Source of the DNA: Knoellia subterranea KCTC 19937
GTDB lineage: Bacteria; Actinomycetota; Actinomycetes; Actinomycetales; Dermatophilaceae
DNA length: 64,000 nt
Direction: 5' to 3'
Assembly (NCBI RefSeq): GCF_000768685.1
Contig: NZ_AVPK01000008.1
Span: 62,001-126,000, forward strand
Below are positions 1 to 8,837 of this stretch, piece after piece. Position 1 is the stretch's first letter, and every line of letters starts with the position of its first letter. A program made the position numbers and the translations under genes. Below the pieces are notes generated by a model. That model did not search any database and was not told the DNA's origin. It saw only the letters and a program-made list of their open reading frames with translations.

Positions 1-3000
1 ACAAGGTTGATGCCGTCGCCGGACTGAGCTGGGTGGCTGCGGTGCGGCCCACCGAGATGTCGCCGCCCGACGCGGGGTCCTTCCTCAGTGAGGGCGTCTC
101 GCTGCACCGAGCCGACGACGCCCAGGCCATCGGAGTCGATGGTGGCGGGGTGTCCGTGGGAGTCATCTCCGACGGCGTCACCAGCATCGCGGCCGCCCAG
201 GCGCTCGGGGACCTTCCCGCGGGCGTCACCGTCCTCAACGCCGGTGGTGGCGACGAGGGCACCTCGATGCTCGAGATCGTGCACGACATGGCGCCCGGAG
301 CGGATCTGCTCTTCCACGGCACAGGCGGAGGAGTCGCCGGACACGTGACTGCCCAGAACGCTCTTGCGGCGGCTGGCGCCGACCTCATCACCGAGGACAT
401 ACCGTTCGACGGCGAGCCGGCCTTCCAGAAGGGCCTGGCCGCGACCAACGCGGAGACTCTGGCGGCTTCCGGTGTGTGGATGAGTTCGTCGGCCGGCAAC
501 CTCAACGACAGCCACGCCCCACGCGTGGCGGCCACCAGCACGGGGACGTTCCCCGACGGCGCGGCCGCGGCGCCAGCGGGATGCCCGGGGATCAACGCCA
601 ACGCGATCGCCCTCAACGGGACCGACACGACGTTCGACGTCAGCGTGGCCGCCGGTGCATCGATCGGTGCGACGCTCCAGTGGAGCGAACCCCGCGCGAT
701 CTTCCCGACGGCGGGTGCCGGTGGGTTCACCAACCTCGACCTCTACATCCTCGATGCCGGTGCTGCCAATTGCCTGGCCTCGAGCACGGGTGCACAGGGT
801 GGTGGCGCCGGGGACACGATCGAGCAGGCGTCCTGGACCAACGGCGGCGCCGCCGCCGCGACGGTCAAGCTCGTCGTCAACCGGACCGGTGCGACCGGTG
901 CCAAGGGTGTCCCGACCCTCGACCTGCGCTGGCGCGGGAACGCCGGCGCGATCGACGCCACCGGCGATGCCGGATCCCTCAACCCGGACAGCAACTACAC
1001 CGACTTCGCCACCTCGGCCGGAGCGGTGAACGGTGGAGCGAGTCAGGATCCGGGAGCGGTCGGGCTGGAGAACTTCAGCGGCCAGGGCCCTGTGACACTC
1101 CTCGGCAGCACGGTGTGCTCGATCAGCTACCCGTGCCCTGCCTCCGCCCCGGCGGGACAGAACCAGAGCGTCATGGGTGCTGCCGGACGCACCGTCATCG
1201 CACCGACCTACTCGGCTGCCGATGGTGTGTCGGTGAGTGGTGTGGGTGACTTCGGTGCGGGCAGCTGTCCCGCCGTCGCCCAGGGCGATTGCCGCTTCTT
1301 CGGCACCTCGGCGGCCACACCGTCGGCTGCCGGTGTCGCGGCCCTCGTCCTCGACGCATCCGGTGGTCCCGGCTCGCTCACCACGAGCCAACTCACCGCG
1401 GTGCTGGCCGCCAACGCCCGCGACCGAGGCCCTGCCGGTGCCGACAACGCCTGGGGCGCCGGCGTGCTCGACGCCTTCTCGGCAGCGACGAACCGAGCCG
1501 ACCTGCGGGTGGCAAAGAACTGCCTCCCCGACGGTGACGCCCCGGCTGGGGTGGCGCACCCGTGCACCATCACCGTGACGAACGACGGCCCGGCCATCGC
1601 ACGCGCCGTCACCGTCAGCGATCAGGTCCTCGGCAGTGGCAGCTTCACGCTGGCCACCACGTCGAGCGGATGCACGGCGCCTGCGGGTCCGCAGACCGGT
1701 TCGGCCACCGCGACGTGCGCGCTCGGTGACCTCGCCTCCGGGGCCTCCGTCGCCGTCGTGATCAGTGAACGCTCCGACGAGCCGCAGGATCTCGCCGACA
1801 CTGCGACGGTGGGCGCGGGCACGCTCGACCCGAACCTCGGCAACAACGTCGCGTCCGACACCCTGCACGTCGCCGGATCGGCCGACGTCGGCATCACCAA
1901 GACGGCGCCGGCGACCGCTCTGGCGGGCAACCAGATCACCTGGACGAGCACTGTCACCAATGACGGCCCGTCGACGGCCACCTCCGTGGTCGTTCGGGAC
2001 GTGCTGCCCGCAGCGGTCAGCGTCGTGTCGGTGACCGGGAGTGGTGGTGCTTCCTGCACGGCCGGAGTGCCGGGTCAGGCGAGCCAACCGACGACGTGTT
2101 CGTTCGGCAACCTTCCGGCGGGTGCCTCACGCACCATGACCGTCGTCGCCACGATCAACCCGACCTTCAGCGGGTTGATGCACAACGACGCTGTGGTCGC
2201 CTCGTCGACTCCGGACCCGGACACCTCCGACAACTCCGCGACCGTCACGACGACGGTCTCGGCCGAGGCGGACCTGTCCCTGACCCAGGTCGACAGCCCC
2301 GACCCGATCCTCGCCGGGCGGACCCTCACGTGGACGGTCACCGTCCGCAACCTCGGTCCGTCCACCGCGAGGGAGGTCGCGCTCGTCGACGCCCTGCCCG
2401 ACGAGGTGACCTTCACCTCGGCGTCGGCCACCTCGGGTTCGGCGACGTGCGCCTACACGGCGGTACCGGTCGACCCGCCGGCCCACCGCGTCGACTGCAA
2501 CCTCGGCACCCTCGCACCCAGCGACGGGCCGACGACCGTGGTCATCCGCGGCGTGGTGAAGTCCGGAACCCCGGCGGGAACGATCGCCAACACGGCGTCG
2601 GTCTCGAGTGCCACGACCGACCCGGCTGGGGCCAACAACGCGGCGACGGCCCAGACGACCGTCGGCACCTCCGCTGATCTGGTGATGTCCTTCGTGGCGG
2701 ACAAGGACGTCTACAAGCCGTCCTCGACGATCGTCTACACGGCGTCGGTCACCAACAACGGTCCTTCCGACGCACAGTCGCCCGTCGTGACCGTGGCCCT
2801 GCCCGACATGAAGGCAGCCGTCTACGTCTTCGACACGGCCGGTTGTTCCAAGAGCGGGCAGACGTTGACGTGCACCCGTCCGACCTCGCTGGTCGCCGGA
2901 GGCACGTGGACCTTCAACGTCCACCTGCTCGTCAAGGGCAACAAGGGCGTGGTGACCTCCACCGCGTCGGTCGCGTCGGCGACGACGGACCCGGCACCGG

Positions 3001-3041
3001 GCAACAACCTGGTGACGCGGTCGGTCAAGATCGGGAAGTGA
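1..3041 (+). CDS. Secreted subtilisin-like serine peptidase with four DUF11 repeats (5' end outside the window)
   Basis: The reading frame is open to the left edge, so the start, signal peptide and any propeptide are not visible. An S8-type domain runs to about position 1490. The Asp motif VISDGV lies near 155-180, the segment DEGTSMLEIVHDMAPGA near 253-297 carries the His, and GTSAATP near 1303-1323 carries the catalytic Ser. Four DUF11 immunoglobulin-like repeats of about 110-130 residues follow, beginning near 1497, 1879, 2268 and 2673, each opening with AD and containing a TNDGPS-type core. No LPXTG or C-terminal membrane anchor is present, since the protein ends in VKIGK. The expected role is a large extracellular protease. 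A strong hairpin follows the stop. Confidence 0.88.
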   Translation, partial: KVDAVAGLSWVAAVRPTEMSPPDAGSFLSEGVSLHRADDAQAIGVDGGGVSVGVISDGVTSIAAAQALGDLPAGVTVLNAGGGDEGTSMLEIVHDMAPGADLLFHGTGGGVAGHVTAQNALAAAGADLITEDIPFDGEPAFQKGLAATNAETLAASGVWMSSSAGNLNDSHAPRVAATSTGTFPDGAAAAPAGCPGINANAIALNGTDTTFDVSVAAGASIGATLQWSEPRAIFPTAGAGGFTNLDLYILDAGAANCLASSTGAQGGGAGDTIEQASWTNGGAAAATVKLVVNRTGATGAKGVPTLDLRWRGNAGAIDATGDAGSLNPDSNYTDFATSAGAVNGGASQDPGAVGLENFSGQGPVTLLGSTVCSISYPCPASAPAGQNQSVMGAAGRTVIAPTYSAADGVSVSGVGDFGAGSCPAVAQGDCRFFGTSAATPSAAGVAALVLDASGGPGSLTTSQLTAVLAANARDRGPAGADNAWGAGVLDAFSAATNRADLRVAKNCLPDGDAPAGVAHPCTITVTNDGPAIARAVTVSDQVLGSGSFTLATTSSGCTAPAGPQTGSATATCALGDLASGASVAVVISERSDEPQDLADTATVGAGTLDPNLGNNVASDTLHVAGSADVGITKTAPATALAGNQITWTSTVTNDGPSTATSVVVRDVLPAAVSVVSVTGSGGASCTAGVPGQASQPTTCSFGNLPAGASRTMTVVATINPTFSGLMHNDAVVASSTPDPDTSDNSATVTTTVSAEADLSLTQVDSPDPILAGRTLTWTVTVRNLGPSTAREVALVDALPDEVTFTSASATSGSATCAYTAVPVDPPAHRVDCNLGTLAPSDGPTTVVIRGVVKSGTPAGTIANTASVSSATTDPAGANNAATAQTTVGTSADLVMSFVADKDVYKPSSTIVYTASVTNNGPSDAQSPVVTVALPDMKAAVYVFDTAGCSKSGQTLTCTRPTSLVAGGTWTFNVHLLVKGNKGVVTSTASVASATTDPAPGNNLVTRSVKIGK

Positions 3042-3058
3042 GGGACGGAGCCGATCAC

Positions 3059-3093
3059 CGCGTGGCCCGTACCGCTCCGGTGCGGGCCACGCG
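3059..3093 (+). terminator. Hairpin terminator after the subtilase gene
   Basis: A 15-bp stem (3059-3073 with 3079-3093, one G-T wobble) encloses the 5-nt loop GCTCC. It begins 18 bp after the stop codon. There is no T tract, which is usual for GC-rich actinobacterial terminators. Confidence 0.7.
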
Positions 3094-3107
3094 CCTGCTC
3101 GGGCCAC

Positions 3108-3494
3108 GTGCCGCCCAGGACCCATCTGCTCGGGCGGGCCCGTCGAGCCTGGGTTCCGCACGGACGAGCGCCCCTCGGCTCGGACGTGTGGTCGGCAGTC
3201 CTGGCCGCCGCGCAGGCACAGGGATACGGGATCATCCGCGTGCTGGACACGCACACGCTCGAGCTGAGCGCTTCGCCCCGTTGGAATGCCCGGGTCTACC
3301 TCACGATTCGCGCCGGGCCGGACGGTGTCGACGCCGGAGTCGTCACCGTGTGGGCACGAGTGGAGGGCTGGAACCCGGCTCGAGCCCGCCGTATCGCCAA
3401 CGCGGTGCTGCGGGCCATTCCGGGCGTGCACAATCCGGGTGACGAACCGCAGGGGCCTTCGCAGACCGGATCGATCCGGTCATCGAGCGAGTGA
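3108..3494 (+). CDS. Conserved hypothetical protein, 128 aa
   Basis: I do not recognise the family. The frame begins with GTG at 3108, just after the terminator hairpin. A later in-frame start is possible because the first 20 residues are Arg-rich and less protein-like. The middle (residues about 25-110) reads as an alpha/beta domain, with the stretch QGYGIIRVLDTHTLEL followed by alternating hydrophobic residues and a helix rich in Ala and Arg. There is no signal peptide or membrane segment. The end of the gene contains an 18-bp perfect palindrome. The gene faces the fetB-like gene tail to tail. Confidence 0.55.
   Translation: MPPRTHLLGRARRAWVPHGRAPLGSDVWSAVLAAAQAQGYGIIRVLDTHTLELSASPRWNARVYLTIRAGPDGVDAGVVTVWARVEGWNPARARRIANAVLRAIPGVHNPGDEPQGPSQTGSIRSSSE
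3464..3481. terminator. 18-bp perfect palindrome between convergent genes, possible bidirectional terminator
   Basis: GACCGGATCGATCCGGTC can fold as a 7-bp stem with a TCGA tetraloop. It sits at the 3' end of the 3108-3494 gene, which converges on the fetB-like gene. A second, 12-bp palindrome (GGTTCGCGAACC, 3497-3508) lies just beyond it. Confidence 0.35.
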
Positions 3495-3571
3495 GTGGTT
3501 CGCGAACCGGATTGTGCAGCGTCGTGTCAGGCGGGCCAGGCGTCTGAGGCGGGTCAGGCAGAGCAGGCAGG

Positions 3572-4336
3572 TCAGGGGCGGAGTCGCTTGGTCAGGTCCT
3601 CGGGCAGGAGTTGCGCGCCCCGGATGAGCCGCCCCGCGACGACCGCGGTGGTGGTCTGCGCGGCCATGATGCCGAGCAGCACGAGCACCTGCGCGGCCGC
3701 GGCCTGCGCGGGCGAACCGCCTCCGAGCAGTACCCCGATGAAGGCCCCCGGGAGCGTCACGACACCTGCCGTCTTCACCTGGTCCAGCCCGGGGATGAGC
3801 GCCTCCGGCAGGCGCCGGTCGACGATCTCGCCGATCGACTGGCTCCGCGTGAGCCCCAGGGACAACCCCGCGTCGTACTGCCCCGTCTCCTCGCGCAGCG
3901 CCGCAAAGGCGCGCCGCCCCACCAACGTGTGACCGTTCATCGTGTTGCCCAGGATGATGCCGACGACCGGGATGAGCGCGATGCCCTCGAGGGGCACGGT
4001 CCGCGTGAGCAGGATGATGGCGACGACCGGGAGCAACCCGGCGAGCATCGCCACCGTCGCCCAGGGCCACGCCCTCGTCGCCTCGACCCGTCGCGTCGTC
4101 GTGAAGACCGCGACGCCGAACATGAAGCACAGGAGCAGCACCGACAGCAGGAGGTTCTGCGCCACCGCGGTGATGACAAGCGCTGCCAGCCCGAGCTGCG
4201 CCACGGCCCGCGCGGCGGCCACGAGAGTGGAAGCCGGCCGCGGAAGCCGCCCCACGGCATACATGACCAACGTCAGCACGAGAAGGGCGACGCACGCAAT
4301 GGCGACCGGCCACCCGGGATCGATGCTCACACGCAC
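3572..4336 (-). CDS. FetB/UPF0014-family ABC transporter permease
   Basis: The 254-aa membrane protein has about six or seven hydrophobic helices and the family signatures GNTMNGHTLVGRR near the middle and LPGAFIGVLLGG with AAAAQ toward the C-terminus. FetB works with the ATPase FetA to export iron in Escherichia coli, and homologues are annotated as putative iron or metal exporters. No ATP-binding partner lies next to it here, so the partner must be elsewhere and the substrate is uncertain. The ATG start is followed at once by a hydrophobic helix. One copy of the dispersed 8-mer (4255-4262) lies in the gene. Confidence 0.85.
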   Translation of the reverse strand: MRVSIDPGWPVAIACVALLVLTLVMYAVGRLPRPASTLVAAARAVAQLGLAALVITAVAQNLLLSVLLLCFMFGVAVFTTTRRVEATRAWPWATVAMLAGLLPVVAIILLTRTVPLEGIALIPVVGIILGNTMNGHTLVGRRAFAALREETGQYDAGLSLGLTRSQSIGEIVDRRLPEALIPGLDQVKTAGVVTLPGAFIGVLLGGGSPAQAAAAQVLVLLGIMAAQTTTAVVAGRLIRGAQLLPEDLTKRLRP

Positions 4337-4400
4337 ACGCTAGGGGTTGCAGCCCCCCGGGCGTCGGACCCCGGTGCCAGACTGGGGCCGGGAGGTGGCC

Positions 4401-4820
4401 ATGGAGTGGTGGAGTGCGGCGCTGGCGTTCATCGGCGCGGGTGTGGGGTCATTGGTGTCCTATCTCGTGGCTCGGCGCGACATCGCCCAGCGTGAGGCGG
4501 AGGCGCGCGCGGACGTCGGCCAGCGGGTTGAGCAGGGGCACCTCGAGGAATGGGGGCGGCGCTTCACCATCGCGCTCGACGGGGTGAGCAGCGAGAGTCC
4601 CCGGCGACGATCCCTGTCCCGCGTGCTCCTCGTCGAGCTCGGGCAGAGCGCGCTGGCCACTGACCAGGAGAAGGCGCTCGTGCTCTCGGTCCTCGACGCC
4701 GGTGCCCGAATGGACGGCGACGGCGACGACGTCACCCGGTTCCGGGCGGGGATGCTGGTGGACGAGGTCGTCTACGTGGAGGACACTGGAGAGGACGACG
4801 ACGAGGGAGGAGTGCCGTGA
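4401..4820 (+). CDS. Small membrane-anchored hypothetical protein, 139 aa
   Basis: ATG 4401 is chosen because GGAGG lies about 6 nt upstream and the protein then opens with a single transmembrane helix (AALAFIGAGVGSLVSYLVA). A charged, probably cytoplasmic helical region rich in Glu, Arg and Ala follows, with an acidic tail (EDTGEDDDEGG). It is translationally coupled by GTGA overlap to the 51-codon gene downstream. Family and function are unknown. The N-terminal anchor plus helix suggests a scaffold or membrane-bound regulator, but nothing specific supports that. Confidence 0.65.
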   Translation: MEWWSAALAFIGAGVGSLVSYLVARRDIAQREAEARADVGQRVEQGHLEEWGRRFTIALDGVSSESPRRRSLSRVLLVELGQSALATDQEKALVLSVLDAGARMDGDGDDVTRFRAGMLVDEVVYVEDTGEDDDEGGVP

Positions 4821-4972
4821 AGGACAAGCTCGTGGTCAAGGTGACCCGTGACCAGATCCAGTCCGCGCGCGCCCTGATCGAGTTCGCGGGCGGCGAGGAC
4901 AAGGTCGATCCGGTCATCGTCCGCATCGCTCGCGCACAGCGGCCGCCGCGTCAGGCGCGCACCGCTTCCTGA
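4817..4972 (+). CDS. Very small hypothetical protein, 51 aa, coupled to the upstream gene
   Basis: GTG 4817 overlaps the upstream stop as GTGA. The product starts [20 protein letters not shown] and ends in an Arg/Ala-rich tail. It is basic, has no membrane segment and looks like a short beta hairpin followed by a helix. A 4-bp overlap with a gene that has a good ribosome site supports real expression as a two-gene unit. Function is unknown. Confidence 0.5.
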   Translation: MKDKLVVKVTRDQIQSARALIEFAGGEDKVDPVIVRIARAQRPPRQARTAS

Positions 4973-5205
4973 TTCACCGTTCGCCTCCGGAGTCGTGTTC
5001 GGCTGCGCCGATTTCTCGGTATGCCGTGTGCTCTGGCAAACTTGATCCTCGCGTCCGTCGAACGACGCCCCCGCCACAGGGGGAGTGCCGATCCGCAGTT
5101 CCACTCGGGTCATCCGGCATGAGGCACGACGACGCACCACCATCGGACAAGCAACACCATCCTGCGTGGGTGACCTGTGGCACCGCACGAGAAAGCGAAG
5201 CAGTC
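4973..5205 (+). promoter_or_regulatory. Upstream region and leader of rplS
   Basis: These 233 bp lie between the stop of the 51-codon gene and the rplS start. They hold one copy of the dispersed 8-mer GTATGCCG (5019-5026). I see no confident -35/-10 pair and no clear ribosomal-protein leader fold. The promoter for rplS must lie here. Confidence 0.4.
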
Positions 5206-5565
5206 ATGCAGCGTTTCGACGAGATCGACAAGGCCTCCCTCCGTGAGGACGTCCCGGCCTTCCGCGCCGGCGACACCGTCAACGTCCACGTCAAGGTCAT
5301 CGAAGGCACGCGCTCGCGTGTCCAGGTCTTCAAGGGCATCGTCATCCGTCGCCACGGCGGTGGCCTGAGCGAGACCTTCACGGTCCGCAAGGTCTCCTTC
5401 GGCGTTGGCGTCGAGCGCACCTTCCCGATCCACACGCCGGTCATCGACCACATCGAGGTCGTCACCCGCGGTGACGTCCGTCGCGCGAAGCTCTACTACC
5501 TGCGCGACCTGCGCGGCAAGGCCGCCAAGATCAAGGAGAAGCGCGAGACCACCCCGGCGAACTGA
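5206..5565 (+). CDS. rplS: 50S ribosomal protein L19
   Basis: The 119-aa product matches L19 over its whole length, with the hallmark segments [32 protein letters not shown] and [20 protein letters not shown]19 sits at the 30S-50S interface. ATG 5206 begins the family-typical [13 protein letters not shown]; an upstream in-frame extension lacks L19 similarity. It heads the block with lepB and rnhB, as in other actinobacteria. Confidence 0.97.
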   Translation: MQRFDEIDKASLREDVPAFRAGDTVNVHVKVIEGTRSRVQVFKGIVIRRHGGGLSETFTVRKVSFGVGVERTFPIHTPVIDHIEVVTRGDVRRAKLYYLRDLRGKAAKIKEKRETTPAN

Positions 5566-5607
5566 CGTTCCCGGAGCGACGGTCACGTCACTCTCAGGCA
5601 CGGCGAC

Positions 5608-5613
5608 TAGCAT
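5608..5613 (+). promoter_or_regulatory. -10 box TAGCAT, 7 nt before the lepB-like start (leaderless)
   Basis: TAGCAT fits TAnnnT and ends 7 nt before ATG 5621. No ribosome binding site is present. This predicts that the mRNA starts at or next to the ATG. Confidence 0.5.
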
Positions 5614-5620
5614 CGTCACG

Positions 5621-6313
5621 ATGACATCGCCGGCCACCCACGACACCGACCCGGTTCCCGCCACCACGGCAGGGGCCGGGTCGAGTCATGCCCGCCGGAT
5701 CACGGTCCTCCTGGCCGTCGGCGTCCTGACCGTGATGCTCGTGCGCGCCCTGCTCCTGCAGCCGTATGCCGTGGCGACCGACTCCATGTCACCGACGCTC
5801 ACGCAGGGGGAGAGGGTGCTCGTGGCCAAGGTGGGTGCCCCTGCGGTCGGTGACGTGGTGGTCGCCGACGTGACGACAGCGTGGCCGGGGCCGGACCGCT
5901 CGACGCACACGGGTGACGGATTCATCGGGCGTGCCCTCGGTTCGGCCTCCGGGGCCGTCGGCATCGACCTCGGTGAAAAGTCGGTCCTGGGTCGAGTCGT
6001 GGCCGTCGGCGGCGACGAGGTCGCGTGCTGCACGTCGGGTCGGTTGACTGTCGACGGGCACGAAGTCGGCCCACGGCTCGCCGAATCCGCCGCACCGTTC
6101 CGCCTCACCGTCCCCGATGGCCGATACTTCATCCTGAGTGACACCGCCGCCTCGGCATCGGACTCGCGCACCCACGTCGGTGCCGGCTCCGAGTCGACGG
6201 ACGGCACGATCGCCGCGGACGCCATCATCGGTACGGTCGTCACGCGCATCTGGCCGCTGGGTCGGATGGGCGGTTTGTCCAGCCCCACCCCGTCGACCAC
6301 CCACGAGCCCTGA
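5621..6313 (+). CDS. Signal peptidase I paralogue lacking the catalytic lysine
   Basis: The 230-aa protein has an N-terminal membrane helix (about residues 27-47) followed by the S26 box with nucleophile Ser55 in DSMSPTL. At the general-base position, where the neighbouring paralogue has [11 protein letters not shown], this protein has VLGRVVAVGGD, so the lysine is Gly124. The nearest lysine is Lys120. The later box is also altered (SDTAASASDSR instead of [11 protein letters not shown]). In the S26 family this Ser/Lys dyad is needed for cleavage, so the protein is probably inactive or has another role, unless Lys120 substitutes. It sits directly before the intact lepB, which suggests an old tandem duplication. 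Confidence 0.85.
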   Translation: MTSPATHDTDPVPATTAGAGSSHARRITVLLAVGVLTVMLVRALLLQPYAVATDSMSPTLTQGERVLVAKVGAPAVGDVVVADVTTAWPGPDRSTHTGDGFIGRALGSASGAVGIDLGEKSVLGRVVAVGGDEVACCTSGRLTVDGHEVGPRLAESAAPFRLTVPDGRYFILSDTAASASDSRTHVGAGSESTDGTIAADAIIGTVVTRIWPLGRMGGLSSPTPSTTHEP

Positions 6314-6330
6314 GAGCACGGATACCAGTG

Positions 6331-7209
6331 ATGACGAGCCACGAGGCCCGGTTCGACCCGGGCCAGTTCGACCCGGATGCTCCCCAGGAGGTCCCGGGCG
6401 ACACCCCCGGTTCGACGGAGTCCGGCGGACCCGAGGGACCCGAGGGACCCGGTCGAGGTCGTGCCGCGGTGGGGGCTGCCGGCGCGGCGATTCGGGAGTT
6501 CGTCGTCGTCGTCGCCATGGCGCTGGCGCTGTCGTTCGTCGTCAAGACGTGGCTGATCCAGGCGTTCTACATCCCCTCCGGGTCAATGGAGGACACGCTG
6601 ATTCTCAACGACCGCGTCATCGTCAACAAGCTCGTCCCCGACGTCGTCGACCTCCAGCGCGGCGACATCATCGTGTTCGAGGATCCGGGCGAGTGGCTGT
6701 CGACGATGCCCGAGGTGAGTCATGGACCGATCCGTGACGGCGTCGAACGGGTCCTGTCGTTCGTGGGTCTGCTCCCCAACACCTCGGACAACCACCTGAT
6801 CAAGCGCGTGATCGGCCTGCCGGGGGACCACATCGTCTGCTGCGACGCTCAGGGACGACTCACCGTCAACGGTGTCCCGATCTCCGAGCCCTACGTCAAG
6901 CCCGACGTCGCCAGTTCGATCACGTTCGACATCACCGTGCCCGAGGGCAAGGTGTGGGTCATGGGTGATCACCGGAGTGACTCCGAGGACTCCCGCTTCC
7001 ACGACCCGTCCGGGACGGGCGCCGAGGGCTCGGTCCCGATCGACCGCATCACCGGACGCGCGGTCGCCCTTGTCTGGCCGTTCGACCGCGCCGGGTGGCT
7101 CGGGCGCAGCGAGTCGACGTTCGCCGACGTCCCGGCGCCCGGTGCGTCGTCGCCCGCGTCGCCCAGTCCCTCGGGCACGTCGTCGGGCACCTCCTCCACC
7201 AGCCCCTGA
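6331..7209 (+). CDS. lepB: Signal peptidase I
   Basis: The 292-aa enzyme cleaves signal peptides of exported proteins at the outer face of the membrane. An acidic, Gly/Pro-rich cytoplasmic N-terminus (about 45 residues) precedes one membrane helix (about 52-72). The nucleophile is Ser85 in SGSMEDT and the general base is Lys158 in [11 protein letters not shown]. The last box, [12 protein letters not shown], is intact. A Ser/Pro/Thr-rich tail ends the protein. ATG 6331 directly follows an in-frame GTG (6328), so either could be used. It follows the degenerate paralogue and precedes rnhB. Confidence 0.95.
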   Translation: MTSHEARFDPGQFDPDAPQEVPGDTPGSTESGGPEGPEGPGRGRAAVGAAGAAIREFVVVVAMALALSFVVKTWLIQAFYIPSGSMEDTLILNDRVIVNKLVPDVVDLQRGDIIVFEDPGEWLSTMPEVSHGPIRDGVERVLSFVGLLPNTSDNHLIKRVIGLPGDHIVCCDAQGRLTVNGVPISEPYVKPDVASSITFDITVPEGKVWVMGDHRSDSEDSRFHDPSGTGAEGSVPIDRITGRAVALVWPFDRAGWLGRSESTFADVPAPGASSPASPSPSGTSSGTSSTSP

Positions 7210-7256
7210 CCCCTCGCTCCACCGTTTCGCCACCCAGAAAGTCCGCACCACCTGCC

Positions 7257-8057
7257 ATGCCCCCCATCCGCCGCTCCGGCAAGCCGAATCTCCGCGTCGA
7301 GCGGGCGCTCCAGCGCGATGGCTACCGGTTGCTCGCGGGGATGGACGAGGTGGGGCGTGGCGCGCTGGCCGGACCCGTCACCGTCGGCGTCGTCGTCATC
7401 GACGAGACCTGCCGGTCGGCGCCACAGGGCGTCCGGGACTCCAAACTGCTCCAACCCCATGTGCGCGAGGCGATGGTGCCGCGGATTCGGCGGTGGGCTC
7501 TTGCGCATGCCGTCGGACACGCATCGCCGGCCGAGATCGACGAGATCGGCATCATCGCCGCGCTGCGGTTGGCCGGTCGCCGGGCGCTGGCCATGCTCGA
7601 CGTCGTGCCCGACCTCGTGATCCTGGACGGGAACCACGACTGGCTCACCCAGCCCGACGAGGTCGGTCTGCTGGCTTTCGCCTCCGACGAGGGGGCGCAC
7701 ACTCCACCGGTCACGACCATGATCAAGGCCGATGTCAAGTGCTCGTCGGTCGCGTCGGCGAGCGTCCTCGCCAAGGTGGCGCGTGACCGGATCATGGTCG
7801 ACCTCGCTCCCGAGCATCCGGCCTATGCGTGGGAGCTCAACAAGGGCTACTCCGCCCCCGAACACCTCGACGCCCTGCGTGCTATGGGCCCCTGCGACCT
7901 GCATCGTCGATCGTGGCGGCTGCCCGGAACGATGGACGAGGATGGGCAGATCGTCGGACTGGCCGACGCCACGGAGCCGACACCTGAGAGGGTGGGGGCA
8001 CCGGACCTCGTTCCGGCCACCGCTGCACGAACCGATCACGAAGGTGGGGATGCATGA
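7257..8057 (+). CDS. rnhB: Ribonuclease HII
   Basis: RNase HII removes ribonucleotides from DNA by cutting the RNA strand of RNA-DNA hybrids. The 266-aa product has the active-site motifs [14 protein letters not shown] (Asp and Glu), RDSKLL, and a later Asp in MIKADVK followed by [18 protein letters not shown] 7257 is chosen because similarity begins there. An in-frame extension into lepB is unlikely to be coding. A C-terminal tail of about 35 residues is not conserved. It overlaps the DUF2469 gene by 4 bp (ATGA). Confidence 0.96.
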   Translation: MPPIRRSGKPNLRVERALQRDGYRLLAGMDEVGRGALAGPVTVGVVVIDETCRSAPQGVRDSKLLQPHVREAMVPRIRRWALAHAVGHASPAEIDEIGIIAALRLAGRRALAMLDVVPDLVILDGNHDWLTQPDEVGLLAFASDEGAHTPPVTTMIKADVKCSSVASASVLAKVARDRIMVDLAPEHPAYAWELNKGYSAPEHLDALRAMGPCDLHRRSWRLPGTMDEDGQIVGLADATEPTPERVGAPDLVPATAARTDHEGGDA

Positions 8058-8368
8058 GCGCCGAGGATCTCGAGAAGTACGAGAGCGAGATGGAGCTCGC
8101 CCTCTACCGCGAGTACCGCGATGTCGTCGGCCTGTTCTCCCACGTCGTCGAGACCGAACGCCGCTTCTACCTGTGCAACTCCGTGGACGTGAAGGTGCGC
8201 AGCGACGGTGGCGAGGTGTTCTTCGACGTCACCATGCAGGACGCGTGGGTGTGGGACATCTACCGGCCGGCGCGATTTGCCAAGCAGGTCCGGGTGGTGA
8301 CCTTCAAGGACGTCAACGTCGAGGAGCTCGCGAAGTCCGAACTGCAGTTGCCCAAGGGCGATTTCTGA
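8054..8368 (+). CDS. DUF2469 family protein
   Basis: The 104-aa protein opens with [25 protein letters not shown] and carries the [16 protein letters not shown] segment, both typical of this small actinobacterial family. The gene lies immediately after rnhB across actinobacteria. No membrane segment or signal peptide is present. It starts inside the rnhB stop (ATGA), so translation is coupled. The biochemical role is not established. Confidence 0.92.
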   Translation: MSAEDLEKYESEMELALYREYRDVVGLFSHVVETERRFYLCNSVDVKVRSDGGEVFFDVTMQDAWVWDIYRPARFAKQVRVVTFKDVNVEELAKSELQLPKGDF

Positions 8369-8386
8369 TTCGCTGAGCACGGTTCG

Positions 8387-8424
8387 TCGTCCACAGGCGG
8401 GCTGATCGGCTCTCGTCGTCCACA
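8387..8424. other. Two DnaA-box-like 9-mers, 29 bp apart
   Basis: TCGTCCACA occurs at 8387-8395 and again at 8416-8424. Each differs by one base from the actinobacterial DnaA box TTGTCCACA. They lie in the gap between DUF2469 and yraN. The same 29-bp spacing recurs near 14.5 kb. A replication or titration role is only a possibility. Confidence 0.3.
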
Positions 8425-8477
8425 GATGTGGCGGCGTCGGTGGCGGACGCTGTGGTGGCCCGCCGAGGCTGTTCGGC

Positions 8478-8837
8478 ATGGACGAACACCTGGCGCTCGG
8501 CGCCCACGGCGAAGCACTTGCCGCCCGCTTCCTGCGTGATCGCGGCATGCAGATCCTCGAGCGCAACTGGCGCTGCCCCGAGGGGGAGATCGACGTCATC
8601 GCCCTCGACGGCGACTGCGTCGTCGTGTGCGAGGTCAAGACCCGCCGCGGCACCGGTGTCGGTGACCCGCTCGAGGCCGTGACCCGGGAGAAGGCCCTGC
8701 GTCTGCGCCGACTCGCCGCCGCCTACCTCCGGTCGCGTCCCGACGCCGTCCCACGGGTGCGGATCGACGTCATCGGCATCATCGCTCGGCGCGGTCAGCG
8801 ACCCCTCATCCGGCACCTCCGGGCGGTGGAGGCGTGA
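8478..8837 (+). CDS. yraN: YraN/UPF0102 family endonuclease-like protein
   Basis: The 119-aa protein has the full UPF0102 pattern: GAHGEALAARFL, then LERNWRCPEGEIDVIA with the Asp and Glu of a restriction-endonuclease-like core, then VVCEVKTRRG with the E-x-K. The fold is that of Holliday-junction resolvases and type II restriction enzymes, but the function of the family is unproved. It lies directly before comM and overlaps it by GTGA, as in many actinobacteria. Confidence 0.92.
   Translation: MDEHLALGAHGEALAARFLRDRGMQILERNWRCPEGEIDVIALDGDCVVVCEVKTRRGTGVGDPLEAVTREKALRLRRLAAAYLRSRPDAVPRVRIDVIGIIARRGQRPLIRHLRAVEA

Noticed and set aside
3495-3571. Short GTCAGGC/GGCGGG repeats between the 3108 gene and the fetB-like gene
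   Set aside because: The units are only 7-8 bp and irregular. This looks like simple GC-rich sequence and not a functional array.
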